Shown here: positions 34,249 through 42,892 of the stretch, piece by piece | How positions within the stretch are numbered: position 1 is the stretch's first letter | Layout of the letters: each line of letters begins with the position of its first letter | NCBI RefSeq assembly: GCF_028885415.1 | Contig: NZ_CP118527.1 | Coordinates: 3,100,001-3,164,000, forward strand | Reading direction: 5' to 3' | DNA from: Streptomyces coeruleorubidus | GTDB taxonomy: Bacteria > Actinomycetota > Actinomycetes > Streptomycetales > Streptomycetaceae | DNA: 64,000 nucleotides | Translations under genes and position numbers: made by a program | The notes under the pieces: generated by a model | The model's input: the letters and a program-made list of their open reading frames with translations, nothing else | Told to the model about the DNA's origin: nothing | The model's database searches: none

Positions 34249-34404
34249 ATGACTCGACTTCGCTCCGCGCTGGTCACGGCCGCCGCGGTCGCGCTGCTGG
34301 CCGGGACGGCCGCCATGGGGACCGCCTCGGCGGAACCCGTGGCCGCCGCGCCGGTCGAGGCCATGGAGCCGGGCGACAATCCGTACTACGCGTACGAGTG
34401 CTGA
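34249..34404 (+). CDS. Tiny secreted peptide with a Tyr-rich, Cys-ending tail
   Basis: 51 codons, found by reading, too short for most gene finders. MTRLRSALVTAAAVALLAGTAAMGTASA is a clear Sec signal peptide, cut after ASA; the predicted mature part is about 23 residues ending NPYYAYEC. GGGGGAAAGGA lies 6 bases before the ATG. Third positions are GC-rich as in real genes. No homologue I recognise. It could be a signal or cell-wall peptide, or a lipoprotein-less secreted fragment; the single C-terminal Cys is odd. Flanked by the 28-bp palindrome upstream. Confidence 0.7.
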   Translation: MTRLRSALVTAAAVALLAGTAAMGTASAEPVAAAPVEAMEPGDNPYYAYEC

Positions 34405-34514
34405 CCACGGCCGCCGTGTGCTGACCGGGGCCGTGTCATGACCAGACACAGCCCCTGAACGTGGCCGGGGGCGGGAGCGCGGCCGGCGCGCTCCGCGCGT
34501 CCCGCCCCCGGCTG

Positions 34515-35282
34515 TCAGAGCCCGCGGAAGGCTGGTGGGCGCTTCTGAAGGAACGCCGTCATCCCCTCCTTCTGGTCGTCGGTGGCGAACAGGGCGTGGA
34601 AGACGCGGCGTTCGAAGCGGATGCCGTCGCGCAGGCCGGTTTCGAGGGCCTGGTCGACGCACTCGCGGGCCGCCCTGACCGCCATGCGGCCGTACGAGGC
34701 GATCGTCGCCGCCGCTTCGAGGGCCTCGGGCAGGACGCGGTCGTCCGGAACCACTCGGGAGACAAGACCGCAGCTTCCGGCCTCCCGTGCGTCCATCGTG
34801 CGGCCGGTGAGGATCAGGTCCAGCGCCTTGGCCCGGCCGACCAGACGGGTCAGCCGCTGGGTGCCGCCGATACCGGGGATGACGCCCAGCCTGATCTCCG
34901 GCTGGCCGAAGAGCGCCGACTCCCCCGCGACGACCAGGTCGCACATCATCGCCAGCTCGCAACCGCCGCCGAGGGCAGGGCCGTTGACGGCCGCGATCTT
35001 CGGTGTGCGGAGGTCCGCGAACTCCTCCCAGGCGGCGAAGTAGTCCTCTGCCGCCATGTCCACGGCCGACTTCGGGGCCATCTCCTTGATGTCGGCGCCT
35101 GCCGCGAAGACCCCTTCCGAGCCGGTGACGACGAAGCAGCCGGTCCCGGGGTCCGCGTCCAACGGGCGGAGGGCGTCCAGGAGTTCGGTGAGGAGCTCAC
35201 TGCTGAGCGCGTTGCGGACGTGCGGGCGGTGCAGGCGTACCGTCACCACGCGGTCGTGGCGCTCGACCTTCAGGTTGTTCAT
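34515..35282 (-). CDS. Enoyl-CoA hydratase/isomerase
   Basis: 255 residues of the crotonase family. VTGSEGVFAAGADIKEM, the oxyanion-hole loop, AAVNGPALGGGCELAMMCDLVVAGESALFGQPEIRLGVIPGIGGTQRL with the two catalytic Glu positions (GCELA, PEIRLG), all intact. It hydrates 2-enoyl-CoA. It is the last gene of a three-gene minus-strand unit: 21 bp after the membrane oxidoreductase gene. Confidence 0.92.
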   Translation of the reverse strand: MNNLKVERHDRVVTVRLHRPHVRNALSSELLTELLDALRPLDADPGTGCFVVTGSEGVFAAGADIKEMAPKSAVDMAAEDYFAAWEEFADLRTPKIAAVNGPALGGGCELAMMCDLVVAGESALFGQPEIRLGVIPGIGGTQRLTRLVGRAKALDLILTGRTMDAREAGSCGLVSRVVPDDRVLPEALEAAATIASYGRMAVRAARECVDQALETGLRDGIRFERRVFHALFATDDQKEGMTAFLQKRPPAFRGL

Positions 35283-35303
35283 CTGCCTTCTCCTTACGAG
35301 GGG

Positions 35304-36572
35304 TCACGAGTCCCAGATCGCGCCGTACGCCGGAACGCCGCGCCGTTCCAGGCCGTGCACCACCTGCCAGGTCAGCCGCTTGTTGGAGATGCAGATGACC
35401 GCCTCCGCACCGAAGTCCCGGTACGCGGCGTGGGCGAGCCGCACCATGTCGGGCTTGCCGTGCCGGGAGGTGTCCCAGACCAGGGCGTGCGGCTGGACGG
35501 CGAGGATCTCGTCGACCAGGGCGTCGCCGTAGGTGGCGCGGGGGTCGCGGGTCGCCCAGACCAGGCGCGAGGGGACCTCGGCGGCCAGCAGGTGGGGCAG
35601 GCAGGGGCCTATGCCGCTGCCGGTCGCGACGTAGACCACCTTCCTGAACAGGACCTCGATGTTGGCGACTCCGGCCGTGGTGATGCCCTTCACCCACACG
35701 CGCGAGGGCTGGTCGTCGATGAAGGAGCCGGTCCAGTCACCGGCGCGGGAGATGGTGAGCCGGAAGCCGGAGCGTCCGGGGGCGGGGACGTTGGCGAAGG
35801 AGTGCCACTCCTTCAGCGGGCTGCGGCTGATCGCGGTCGAGGAGCCGGCGAAGGGGGTCTCGCCGTAGTCGAAGTGAGCCAGCGTCACGTGCGGGGAGGG
35901 GCGTTCGGTGCGGACGTCCACCTTGCGCAGCCGCAGCCAGGGCAGGGCCACGCTGAACGTGACGACGGCGAGGACCGCGAGCGGCAGCGGTCCCTGGCCG
36001 GACAGCAGCGTGTGGGTCCAGAAGAGCGCGAGGGCGCTCCAGCCGCCGAAGCGGTGGATCTTCTCGAAGTGGTCGTGCCGGCGGGAGCGGAAGGGGGGCA
36101 GGGCGGTGGCGACGATCAGGGCGAGGAGGGCCACCAGGGTCCAGCTCACCGTGATCAGCGGCAGGTCCGTTCCGGCGCGGGTCACCTCGGCCGTCAGGGC
36201 CAGGAACCAGACCGCCCCGGCCAGCGCCCCGCCCACGTGCAGCCCGCCGAAGTGGTACACCTTGCCGAGCGTCCAGCGGACCTTCAGCGGCCAGCTCACC
36301 GGGGCCGAAGTCGCCAGCCGGAACAGGAGGTTGATGACGTACTGCTGGCGTACGAGGACGGCGAGGGCGAGGTTGGCGAGGGCCGCGTGGCCGAGGGTGG
36401 GTGTGGCCAGGGGGGCGGCGGCCCACAGGAACGCCGCGTTGGCCAGGAGGACCAGGGCCGCGAGGCGGTTGTAGTGCATCAGGCGGGGGTGTTTGAGCAG
36501 GCGGCGGGGGGCGGGCAGGAGCGGCGGGAGTTCGCCGGTGTCCTGGTGGGTCCGGGCGGGGGACGTGGTCAT
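35304..36572 (-). CDS. Membrane-bound FAD/NAD(P)-type oxidoreductase
   Basis: 422 residues. The first ~210 residues hold about six TM segments (LAALVLLANAAFLWAAAPLA ... LALFWTHTLLSGQGPLPLAVLAVVTF), with His residues (YHFGGLHVGG, KIHRFGGWSAL, FWTH) that could be haem or quinone ligands. The C-terminal half is a ferredoxin-reductase-like module: FRLTISRAGDWT (FAD side), KVVYVATGSGIGPCLPHLL (NAD(P) motif) and AVICISNKRLTWQVVHGLERRG. Start overlaps the adenylation gene's stop as ATGA. It probably works on the product of the adenylation enzyme or supplies electrons to it; no exact family known to me. Confidence 0.75.
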   Translation of the reverse strand: MTTSPARTHQDTGELPPLLPAPRRLLKHPRLMHYNRLAALVLLANAAFLWAAAPLATPTLGHAALANLALAVLVRQQYVINLLFRLATSAPVSWPLKVRWTLGKVYHFGGLHVGGALAGAVWFLALTAEVTRAGTDLPLITVSWTLVALLALIVATALPPFRSRRHDHFEKIHRFGGWSALALFWTHTLLSGQGPLPLAVLAVVTFSVALPWLRLRKVDVRTERPSPHVTLAHFDYGETPFAGSSTAISRSPLKEWHSFANVPAPGRSGFRLTISRAGDWTGSFIDDQPSRVWVKGITTAGVANIEVLFRKVVYVATGSGIGPCLPHLLAAEVPSRLVWATRDPRATYGDALVDEILAVQPHALVWDTSRHGKPDMVRLAHAAYRDFGAEAVICISNKRLTWQVVHGLERRGVPAYGAIWDS

Positions 36573-38089
36573 CGGGCCACCGCCAGGCGCTCGTCGAGCA
36601 TTCCCAGCAGGGCCTGTTTGTCGACCTTGCCGCGGTCGGTCTCGGGGAGGAACGCCAGGGGCAGGACCTGCTCGGGGACGCAGTAGTAGGGCAGGGCGTC
36701 CGCGACCGCGCGGCGGGCCGTGTCCGGGTCGACGTCGGCCGGGCAGACGAAGGACACCAGGGTGCGGGCGTCGCGTTTCAGGGTGACGGCGCGGGTGCAG
36801 CCGGCGGCCGTCTCCAGGACGGAGGAGACGGAGTCCAGCTCGACACGGAAGCCGCGCACCTTGACCTGGTCGTCGGTGCGGCCGAGGTGCTCCAGCTCGC
36901 CGCCGGGGGTCCAGCGGCCGAGGTCCCGGGTGCGGAACATGCGCCGGCCGCCGCCGAGGAAGGGGTCGGGGGCGTAGCGCTCGGCGTTGAGGGCGTCGTT
37001 GTCGAGGTAGCCCGCGGAGACGCAGTCGCCGCCCGCCCACATCTCGCCGGTTTCGCCGACGGGCAGGGGGCGCCGGTCGGCGTCGAGGACGTAGACCGTG
37101 TTGTTGGGGGTGGGGCGGCCGATGGTGAGCAGCGCGGCGGCCGGGTCGTGGCGGCTCATCGTGTTGACGATGGTGGTCTCCGTCGGGCCGCAGCAGTTGT
37201 GGAAGGCGGCCCGACGGGCCCAGCGGTCGGCCAGGGGGCGCGGACAGGGCTCCCCCGCGACGGCGACCGTGCGCACCCGCGGGCAGCCGGCGGGGTCGAG
37301 GCCGGACAGCACGGTCGGCGTGGCGATCAGCACGTCGGCGGTGCGGGCCGCCGCGGCGATGTCCTTGCCGCGGATGACGAGGGTGCCGCCGTGGGCGAGG
37401 CAGCCCAGGATCTCCCAGGCCGCCATGTCGAAGGCGATGTTGAGGAGCTGGGCGACCCGGTCGCCGGGCCGGATGCCGAGGCCGCCCGGCTCGGTGAGCA
37501 GGATGTTGGCGACGTTGCGGTGGGTGACCTTCACGCCGTTGGGGCGGCCGGTGGTGCCGGAGGTGAACAGGACGTAAGCGCCGTGGTCGCCGGTGATGCG
37601 CGGGCGCGGGGCCGGGGCGTACGGCAGCGGCTCGTCGAGCGCGAGCAGCAGGTGGCCGTCCGGCAGCGGCACGCGGTGGGCGTGTTCGGCGACCGTGAGG
37701 ACGACCCGGGTCCGGGCGGTGCGGATGACGTGGGTGAGCTGGGCCGGGGGCGCGAGGCCGATGTCCTGCGGGACGTAGGCGGCGCCGGCCTTCAGGATGC
37801 CGAGCAGGCCGACGAGCATCGGGATCGAGCGGCGGACGAAGAGGCCGACGTGGTCGCCGGGACGTACGCCCTCGCGGACGAGGCGGGCGGCGAGGGCGTC
37901 GGCGTACCGGTCGAGCTCGCCGTAGGTGAGGTGCGCGCCCTGGTGTTCGGCGGCCACGGCGTGCGGGGCGGCCGCGGCGTGCCGGGCGACGGCGTGGTGC
38001 AGGAGCGGGTCGGGGACGGGGACGGTGGGACCCCGGCCGTACTGCCGGAACAACTGCCGGTCACGGGGGGTCAGATGGCGCAGAGGCAT
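36569..38089 (-). CDS. Stand-alone amino acid (or aryl acid) adenylation enzyme
   Basis: 506 residues, the size of a complete NRPS-type adenylation protein. Core motifs: A3 YVLFTSGTTGRPNGVKVTHRNV, A5 FHNCCGPTETTIVN, A7 MFRTRDLGRW, A8 RTDDQVKVRGFRVELDSV, A10 ETDRGKVDKQALL with the catalytic Lys. It activates a carboxylate as acyl-AMP. No carrier domain or free carrier gene is near. It heads a coupled operon with a membrane oxidoreductase (ATGA overlap) and an enoyl-CoA hydratase. A10 Lys is present, so it should be active. Divergent from nasA. Confidence 0.85.
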   Translation of the reverse strand: MPLRHLTPRDRQLFRQYGRGPTVPVPDPLLHHAVARHAAAAPHAVAAEHQGAHLTYGELDRYADALAARLVREGVRPGDHVGLFVRRSIPMLVGLLGILKAGAAYVPQDIGLAPPAQLTHVIRTARTRVVLTVAEHAHRVPLPDGHLLLALDEPLPYAPAPRPRITGDHGAYVLFTSGTTGRPNGVKVTHRNVANILLTEPGGLGIRPGDRVAQLLNIAFDMAAWEILGCLAHGGTLVIRGKDIAAAARTADVLIATPTVLSGLDPAGCPRVRTVAVAGEPCPRPLADRWARRAAFHNCCGPTETTIVNTMSRHDPAAALLTIGRPTPNNTVYVLDADRRPLPVGETGEMWAGGDCVSAGYLDNDALNAERYAPDPFLGGGRRMFRTRDLGRWTPGGELEHLGRTDDQVKVRGFRVELDSVSSVLETAAGCTRAVTLKRDARTLVSFVCPADVDPDTARRAVADALPYYCVPEQVLPLAFLPETDRGKVDKQALLGMLDERLAVAR

Positions 38090-38228
38090 GATCGGTTGGC
38101 CTCCTGGCTGTGTTCGAGTGTCGGATGTTCGAACGCCGTACGGAGTCGTGCGAGCGCTGCGCGTAGCGAGAGCGTAGTGCGATTGCTTCAAGCCTCAACG
38201 AGGCCGGATCAGCCAAGAAAGGAGAGCA

Positions 38229-38291
38229 ATGAGCCACATGTGGCGTTTTTCGTCACAAGGGCAACGTCCGTGCCGGTCGGCGGCGACGTAA
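38229..38291 (+). CDS. Possible 20-residue leader peptide upstream of nasA
   Basis: Starts at ATG 38229 after a near-perfect Shine-Dalgarno (AAGAAAGGAGAGCA) and ends TAA at 38291; it begins MSHMWRFSSQ and has one Cys near the end. It lies in the 315-bp divergent region between the adenylation operon and nasA. The strong ribosome site but very short frame fits a leader peptide or attenuator, or chance. The rest of this gap holds GlnR-like motifs next to nasA. Confidence 0.4.
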   Translation: MSHMWRFSSQGQRPCRSAAT

Positions 38292-38353
38292 AGGTGGGCA
38301 GGCGTGTGCCTCACGCGGGCGGGGCGGCGGCGGGGAGGTTGCCGTCCCTGCCG

Positions 38354-38392
38354 CGTAACAGGGAACCGTCCCGGGCGTAACACGGCCGAAGC
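38354..38392 (+). promoter_or_regulatory. GlnR-like boxes in front of nasA
   Basis: GTAAC at 38354 and GTAAC-ACGGCC-GAAGC at 38377-38392, 13 bases before the nasA ATG; the two GTAAC elements are 23 bp apart. The actinomycete GlnR consensus is gTnAC-n6-GaAAC, so the second site matches with one change. A similar site precedes the nirBD unit (47471-47486). Confidence 0.55.
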
Positions 38393-38404
38393 ACGCTGAG
38401 CGGT

Positions 38405-40663
38405 ATGCAGACCACCTCCACGCCCACGCACTGCCCGTACTGCGCCCTGCAGTGCGGGATGAACCTGACGCCCGCGCTCGACGGGACCGTCGAGGTGAGC
38501 GAGCGTACGGACTTCCCGGTGAACCGGGGCGCGCTGTGCGGCAAGGGCCGTACGGCGCCGGCGGTGCTGGCCTCGAACGTGCGCCTGACGTCACCGCTGG
38601 TGCGCGACGGCGGCACGCTGGTGCCGGCCTCCTGGGACGAGGCGCTGGACCGGATCGCCGAGGGGCTGCGCCGGACGCGCGCGGAGTACGGGCCCGACGG
38701 GGTCGGGGTGTTCGGCGGGGGCGGTCTGACCAACGAGAAGGCGTACACGCTCGGCAAGTTCGCGCGGGTCGTGCTCGGCACGTCCCAGATCGACTACAAC
38801 GGCCGTTTCTGCATGTCGTCGGCCGCGGCGGCCGGTATCAAGGCGTTCGGTCTCGACCGGGGGCTGCCCTTCCCGCTGGAGGACATCCCCAAGACCGGCT
38901 GCGTGATCCTGGTCGGGTCGAACCTCGCGGAGACCATGCCGCCGTCCCTGCGTTTCTTCACCGAGCTGAAGGAGAACGGCGGCACGCTGATCGTCATCGA
39001 CCCGCGCCGCACGAAGACCGCCGAGCAGGCGGACCTGCACCTGGCGCCCCGGCCGGGCACGGACCTGGCGCTCGCCCTGGGCCTGCTGCACCTGGTGATC
39101 GCCGAGGGACGGGTGGACGAGGAGTACGTCCAGGAACGGACCGCGGGCTGGGAGGACGCCAGGGCCGCCGCGATGGCGCACTGGCCGGAGTACGTGGAGC
39201 GGATCACGGGGGTGTCCGTCCCCGAACTGCGGGAGACGGTACGGCTGTTCTGCGAGCCGGAGTCGGCGATGGTGCTCACGGCACGCGGGCCCGAGCAGCA
39301 GTCCAAGGGCACCGACACGGTGGGCGCGTGGATCAACCTGTGCCTGGCGACCGGCCGGGCGGGCCGCCCGCTGTCCGGGTACGGCTGCCTGACCGGGCAG
39401 GGCAACGGGCAGGGCGGCCGCGAACACGGCCAGAAGGCCGACCAGTTGCCGGGCTACCGCAAGCTCGACGACCCGGCTGCGCGGCGGCATGTCGCCGACG
39501 TGTGGGGCGTGGACCCGGACTCGCTGCCCGGCCCGGGCCGCAGTGCGTACGAGCTGCTGGACGCGCTGGGCACGGACATCAAGTCCCTGCTGCTGATGGC
39601 GTCCAACCCGGTGGTGTCGGCGCCGCGTGCCGCGCACATCGAGGAGCGCATCAAATCCCTGGACTTCCTGGCCGTCTGTGACGTGGTCCTGTCGGAGACG
39701 GCGGCGCTCGCCGACGTGGTCCTGCCGGTCACCCAGTGGGCCGAGGAGACGGGCACGACGACCAACCTGGAGGGCAGGGTCCTGCTCCGCCGCCAGGCCA
39801 TCACCCCGCCCGACGGTGTCCGCAGCGACCTGGAGGTCCTCCACGAACTCGCCGCCCGCCTGGGCGTGGAGAAGGGCTTCCCGACGGACCCGGAGGAGAT
39901 CTTCGAGGAACTCCGCCGGGCGAGCGCGGGCGGCCCCGCGGACTACTCGGGGATCACGTACCGCAGGCTGGTGGAGGAGAACGGGGTGTTCTGGCCGTGC
40001 CCGGCGGTCGAGCCGGAGGGCCTGACGGGGGCCCAGGACGGGGCGGGCGGCCCCGGCGCGCAATGGGGCGCGGCGGGCCGCCCGGCCTCCACAGGAGACA
40101 CGACGGGCTCCACAGGAGACACGACGGCCTCGACAGCAGACACGAGGGCCTCCACGGGGGACACGAAGGTCTCCACGGGAGACACGACGAGCCCTGCCCA
40201 CCCCGGCACCCCCCGCCTCTTCCTCGACCGTTTCGCCACCCCCGACGGACGCGCCCGCTTCGTCCCCGTCTCGCACCGGGCCATCGCCGAGGAACCGGAC
40301 GACGAGTACCCCGTGCTGCTCACCACCGGGCGGGTCGTGGCGCAGTACCAGTCCGGGGCGCAGACCCGGCGGGTGGCGGAGCTGAACGCCGCCGCGCCCG
40401 GGCCGTTCGTGGAGCTGCACCCGCGGCTGGCGGCCCGGCTCGGGGCGGCCGAGGGCGATCCGGTGGCCGTCGTGTCGCGGCGGGGCCGGGCCGTGGCGCC
40501 CGCCCGGATCACGGACGCCATCCGCCCCGACACGGTCTTCATGCCGTTCCACTGGCCGGGCGAGGGCCGCGCCAACTCCCTCACCAACCCCGCGCTCGAC
40601 CCGACCTCCCGGATGCCGGAGTTCAAGGCGTGCGCGGTGCGGCTGGAGGCGGTGCGGCCCTAG
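38405..40663 (+). CDS. nasA: Assimilatory nitrate reductase catalytic subunit
   Basis: 752 residues, a molybdopterin oxidoreductase. N-terminal [4Fe-4S] motif CPYCALQCGM...GALCGKG; Mo-cofactor domains with NGRFCMSSAAAAGIKAFGLDRG, CGKGRTAPAVL, GQGNGQGGREHGQKADQLPGY, and the C-terminal molybdopterin-dinucleotide domain (YPVLLTTGRVVAQYQSGAQTRRV). Reduces nitrate to nitrite in the cytoplasm. A five-unit 21-bp repeat encodes an STGDT-rich linker before the C-terminal domain, not typical of the family. Its partner reductase is likely the flavoprotein at 47532. The upstream region carries GlnR-like sites. Confidence 0.9.
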   Translation: MQTTSTPTHCPYCALQCGMNLTPALDGTVEVSERTDFPVNRGALCGKGRTAPAVLASNVRLTSPLVRDGGTLVPASWDEALDRIAEGLRRTRAEYGPDGVGVFGGGGLTNEKAYTLGKFARVVLGTSQIDYNGRFCMSSAAAAGIKAFGLDRGLPFPLEDIPKTGCVILVGSNLAETMPPSLRFFTELKENGGTLIVIDPRRTKTAEQADLHLAPRPGTDLALALGLLHLVIAEGRVDEEYVQERTAGWEDARAAAMAHWPEYVERITGVSVPELRETVRLFCEPESAMVLTARGPEQQSKGTDTVGAWINLCLATGRAGRPLSGYGCLTGQGNGQGGREHGQKADQLPGYRKLDDPAARRHVADVWGVDPDSLPGPGRSAYELLDALGTDIKSLLLMASNPVVSAPRAAHIEERIKSLDFLAVCDVVLSETAALADVVLPVTQWAEETGTTTNLEGRVLLRRQAITPPDGVRSDLEVLHELAARLGVEKGFPTDPEEIFEELRRASAGGPADYSGITYRRLVEENGVFWPCPAVEPEGLTGAQDGAGGPGAQWGAAGRPASTGDTTGSTGDTTASTADTRASTGDTKVSTGDTTSPAHPGTPRLFLDRFATPDGRARFVPVSHRAIAEEPDDEYPVLLTTGRVVAQYQSGAQTRRVAELNAAAPGPFVELHPRLAARLGAAEGDPVAVVSRRGRAVAPARITDAIRPDTVFMPFHWPGEGRANSLTNPALDPTSRMPEFKACAVRLEAVRP
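40085..40189 (+). repeat. Five 21-bp minisatellite units inside nasA
   Basis: Units at 40085, 40106, 40127, 40148 and 40169, consensus GCCTCCACAGGAGACACGACG, 21 bp each so the reading frame is kept and each adds seven residues (STGDT-type). They lie in a linker, so copy number could vary without breaking the enzyme. Confidence 0.85.
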
Positions 40664-40689
40664 AGGGGCCTCGTCCGTGCCGGTGCGGC

Positions 40690-42336
40690 TCAGTCCACGT
40701 TGACCGCGCTCCAGGCGGCGGCCACCGCCTTCTGCTCCGGGCTGCCGCCGCCGTAGAGGTCCTTCGCCGCGTTCAGCGTCGCCGTGCGGGCAGCCGCGTA
40801 GTCCGTCGAGGACGTCATGTGGACCGTCAGGGCGCGGTACCAGATCTTGCCCAGCTTGGCCCGGCCGATGCCCTTCACCGTGGAGCCGTCGCAGGTCGGG
40901 GAGTTGTGGCCGACGCCGTTGATCGTCTTGGCACCGCTGCCCTCGGCGAGCAGGTACGCGAAGTGGTTGCCGACGCCCGAGGAGTAGTGCACGTCGAGGT
41001 CGGCCAGCCCCTCGCTCCAGCAGTCGGCGGACTTCCCGTCCTTCGACGGCTCGTCCATGCGGCGCAGGGCCTCCCGGCCGAGCCCGGAGCGGACGACCTT
41101 CTCGCCGATGAGCCAGTCACCGGGGTCCTCGGCGTTGTCCGCGTAGAACTCCACCAGCGTGCCGAAGATGTCCGACGTGGCCTCGTTCAGGCCGCCGGAC
41201 TCGCCCGAGTACGTCAGCGCCGCCGTCTTCGACGTCACGCCGTGGGACATCTCGTGCCCGGCCACGTCCAGCGACACCAGCGGTCCGAGCTGCTTGCCGT
41301 CGCCGTCGCCGTACGTCATGCAGAAGCAGTTGTCGTCCCAGAAGGCGTTGTTGTAGTCCTTGCCGTAGTGGACGCGGTTGTAGGAGCCCTTGCCGTCGCC
41401 GGCGATGCCGTTGCGGCCGTGCAGGTTCTTGAAGTAGTCCCAGGTGACGTCCGTGCCGTACTGGGCGTCCACCGCCACCGTCGCACGGTCGGAGGCCGCG
41501 CCCGTGCCCCAGTGGTTGTCGGCGTCCGAGAAGACCGTCGCGGGGGCGCGGGTCAGGCAGACCGTCAGCAGGCACTGGTCCGTCTTGTTCGCCGCGTCGC
41601 CCGTGTACGTGCCGCCCCGGGTCGCGTCCTTCAGCCGGTACGACGACCCGGACTTCGTCGTCTCCAGCGCAACCGTGCCGCCGTAGAGGGACTCGCCGTC
41701 GCCCGACGCCGATTCCAGGGTGTCCCAGGCGTCGATCCGGTCGCCGGTCCTCGCGTCGGTCAGCACCGTGCGCCCGACCGGGTTGCCGAGGCCGTCGTGC
41801 GCCACCGCGTCGGTCTGCCAGGCCAGCTTCGGGGCGCCGTGCAGGGCGTCGACGACCAGCCGTGGCTTGGCGGTCAGCTTCTTCAAGGTCTCGCCGAGGT
41901 GCGCGGCGCGCAGCAGGCTCGCGGCGAGGTCGGCGGCCTTGGGGGCGGTCACCTTCGGGGTGACGCTCTTCAGGGAGAGCGCGGACTTCGTCGCCCGGCT
42001 CGCGCCGCGGTAGGTGCCGTCCGGGTTCAGGTGGAGTACGAAGTCACCGCCCAGGACCGGGAGCCGGTGGTACGTGCGGTCGTAGCGGACGTGCCGCGTG
42101 CCGTCCTCGTCGACGACCACGTCCCGGACCTTCGTCCGCTGGGCCGGGGTGAGTCCCAGTTCCGCGGCCCGGTCGGCGAGGACCGTCTCGGCGCTCTCGA
42201 TCGCGTCGGACCGGGTCGGCCGGTCCTCCGCCAGGGCGGTCGGTGAGAGCGCGGCGGCCAGCAGGGCGGCGGTGCCGGTGACGGCCACGCCTGCGATGGC
42301 GGTACGGGACCCTCGGACGTGACGTATCCGACTCAT
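40690..42336 (-). CDS. Secreted M4-family (thermolysin-like) metalloprotease
   Basis: 548 residues. Signal peptide with cut near ALA-EDRPTRSD; an FTP/PepSY-type propeptide (~40-200); catalytic M4 domain with VAGHEMSHG (HExxH zinc site) and GGLNEATSD (third ligand Glu). C-terminal VHYSSGVGNHFAYLLAEG supplies the other active-site His region. Secreted and self-processed in the family. Start at ATG 42336 because GAGGAG lies 4 bases upstream; an ATG four codons earlier lacks this. Confidence 0.93.
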   Translation of the reverse strand: MSRIRHVRGSRTAIAGVAVTGTAALLAAALSPTALAEDRPTRSDAIESAETVLADRAAELGLTPAQRTKVRDVVVDEDGTRHVRYDRTYHRLPVLGGDFVLHLNPDGTYRGASRATKSALSLKSVTPKVTAPKAADLAASLLRAAHLGETLKKLTAKPRLVVDALHGAPKLAWQTDAVAHDGLGNPVGRTVLTDARTGDRIDAWDTLESASGDGESLYGGTVALETTKSGSSYRLKDATRGGTYTGDAANKTDQCLLTVCLTRAPATVFSDADNHWGTGAASDRATVAVDAQYGTDVTWDYFKNLHGRNGIAGDGKGSYNRVHYGKDYNNAFWDDNCFCMTYGDGDGKQLGPLVSLDVAGHEMSHGVTSKTAALTYSGESGGLNEATSDIFGTLVEFYADNAEDPGDWLIGEKVVRSGLGREALRRMDEPSKDGKSADCWSEGLADLDVHYSSGVGNHFAYLLAEGSGAKTINGVGHNSPTCDGSTVKGIGRAKLGKIWYRALTVHMTSSTDYAAARTATLNAAKDLYGGGSPEQKAVAAAWSAVNVD

Positions 42337-42475
42337 CGGTCTCCTCATACGGGCGCACCCGGTCGCGTGGGGTCGACCGGGGGCGGTGTTGATGTTGACC
42401 GCGAGTCAAGTCGGCCCGGACATGTCATGTCCATAGGCCCCGTGTGCAGGTGTGTGAGGGTGGAGAATCGTTCCT

Positions 42476-42892
42476 GTGACCCTCCCCTTCTTCGTCTACG
42501 GCACCCTCCGCCCCGGCGAGGTCAACCACGACCTCTTCCTGCGCGGCCGCACCCGCTCCGAGGTACCGGGGCGGCTCTCGGGCGCGATGCTGTACGAGGG
42601 GCCGGGGTATCCCTACGCGGTCGAGGAGCCGGGCGGCGGGGTCGTGCGCGGGGAGCTGGTGACCGCGCGCCCTCAGGCGTACGCGGAGCTGCTCGCCGAG
42701 CTGGACCGGCTGGAGGAGTACGTGCCGGGCGACCCGCGCAGCCTGTACGAACGCGTCGAGCGCAAGGTCGTACGCGACACGGACGGGGCGGCTGTCCGGG
42801 CCTGGGTGTACGTCGCCGCGCCCGCCGTCGCCGCACGGCTCCGGACCCGGGGGAGGCCGATCGCGGGCGGGGAGTGGCGGGCGCGGGGGTGA
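42476..42892 (+). CDS. Gamma-glutamylcyclotransferase-like (AIG2) protein
   Basis: 138 residues. FFVYGTLRPGEVNHDLF at the N-terminus is the GGCT substrate loop; RVERKVVRD and AWVYVAA match the later strands. A conserved Glu for catalysis is likely within AELDRLEEYV. Members open gamma-glutamyl bonds or are of unknown role. GTG start. A tandem GC repeat begins at its stop. Confidence 0.85.
   Translation: MTLPFFVYGTLRPGEVNHDLFLRGRTRSEVPGRLSGAMLYEGPGYPYAVEEPGGGVVRGELVTARPQAYAELLAELDRLEEYVPGDPRSLYERVERKVVRDTDGAAVRAWVYVAAPAVAARLRTRGRPIAGGEWRARG

Noticed and set aside
40085..40189. Regular 21-bp repeats considered as a CRISPR array
   Set aside because: No spacers, units are contiguous, in frame and within nasA coding sequence; no cas genes.
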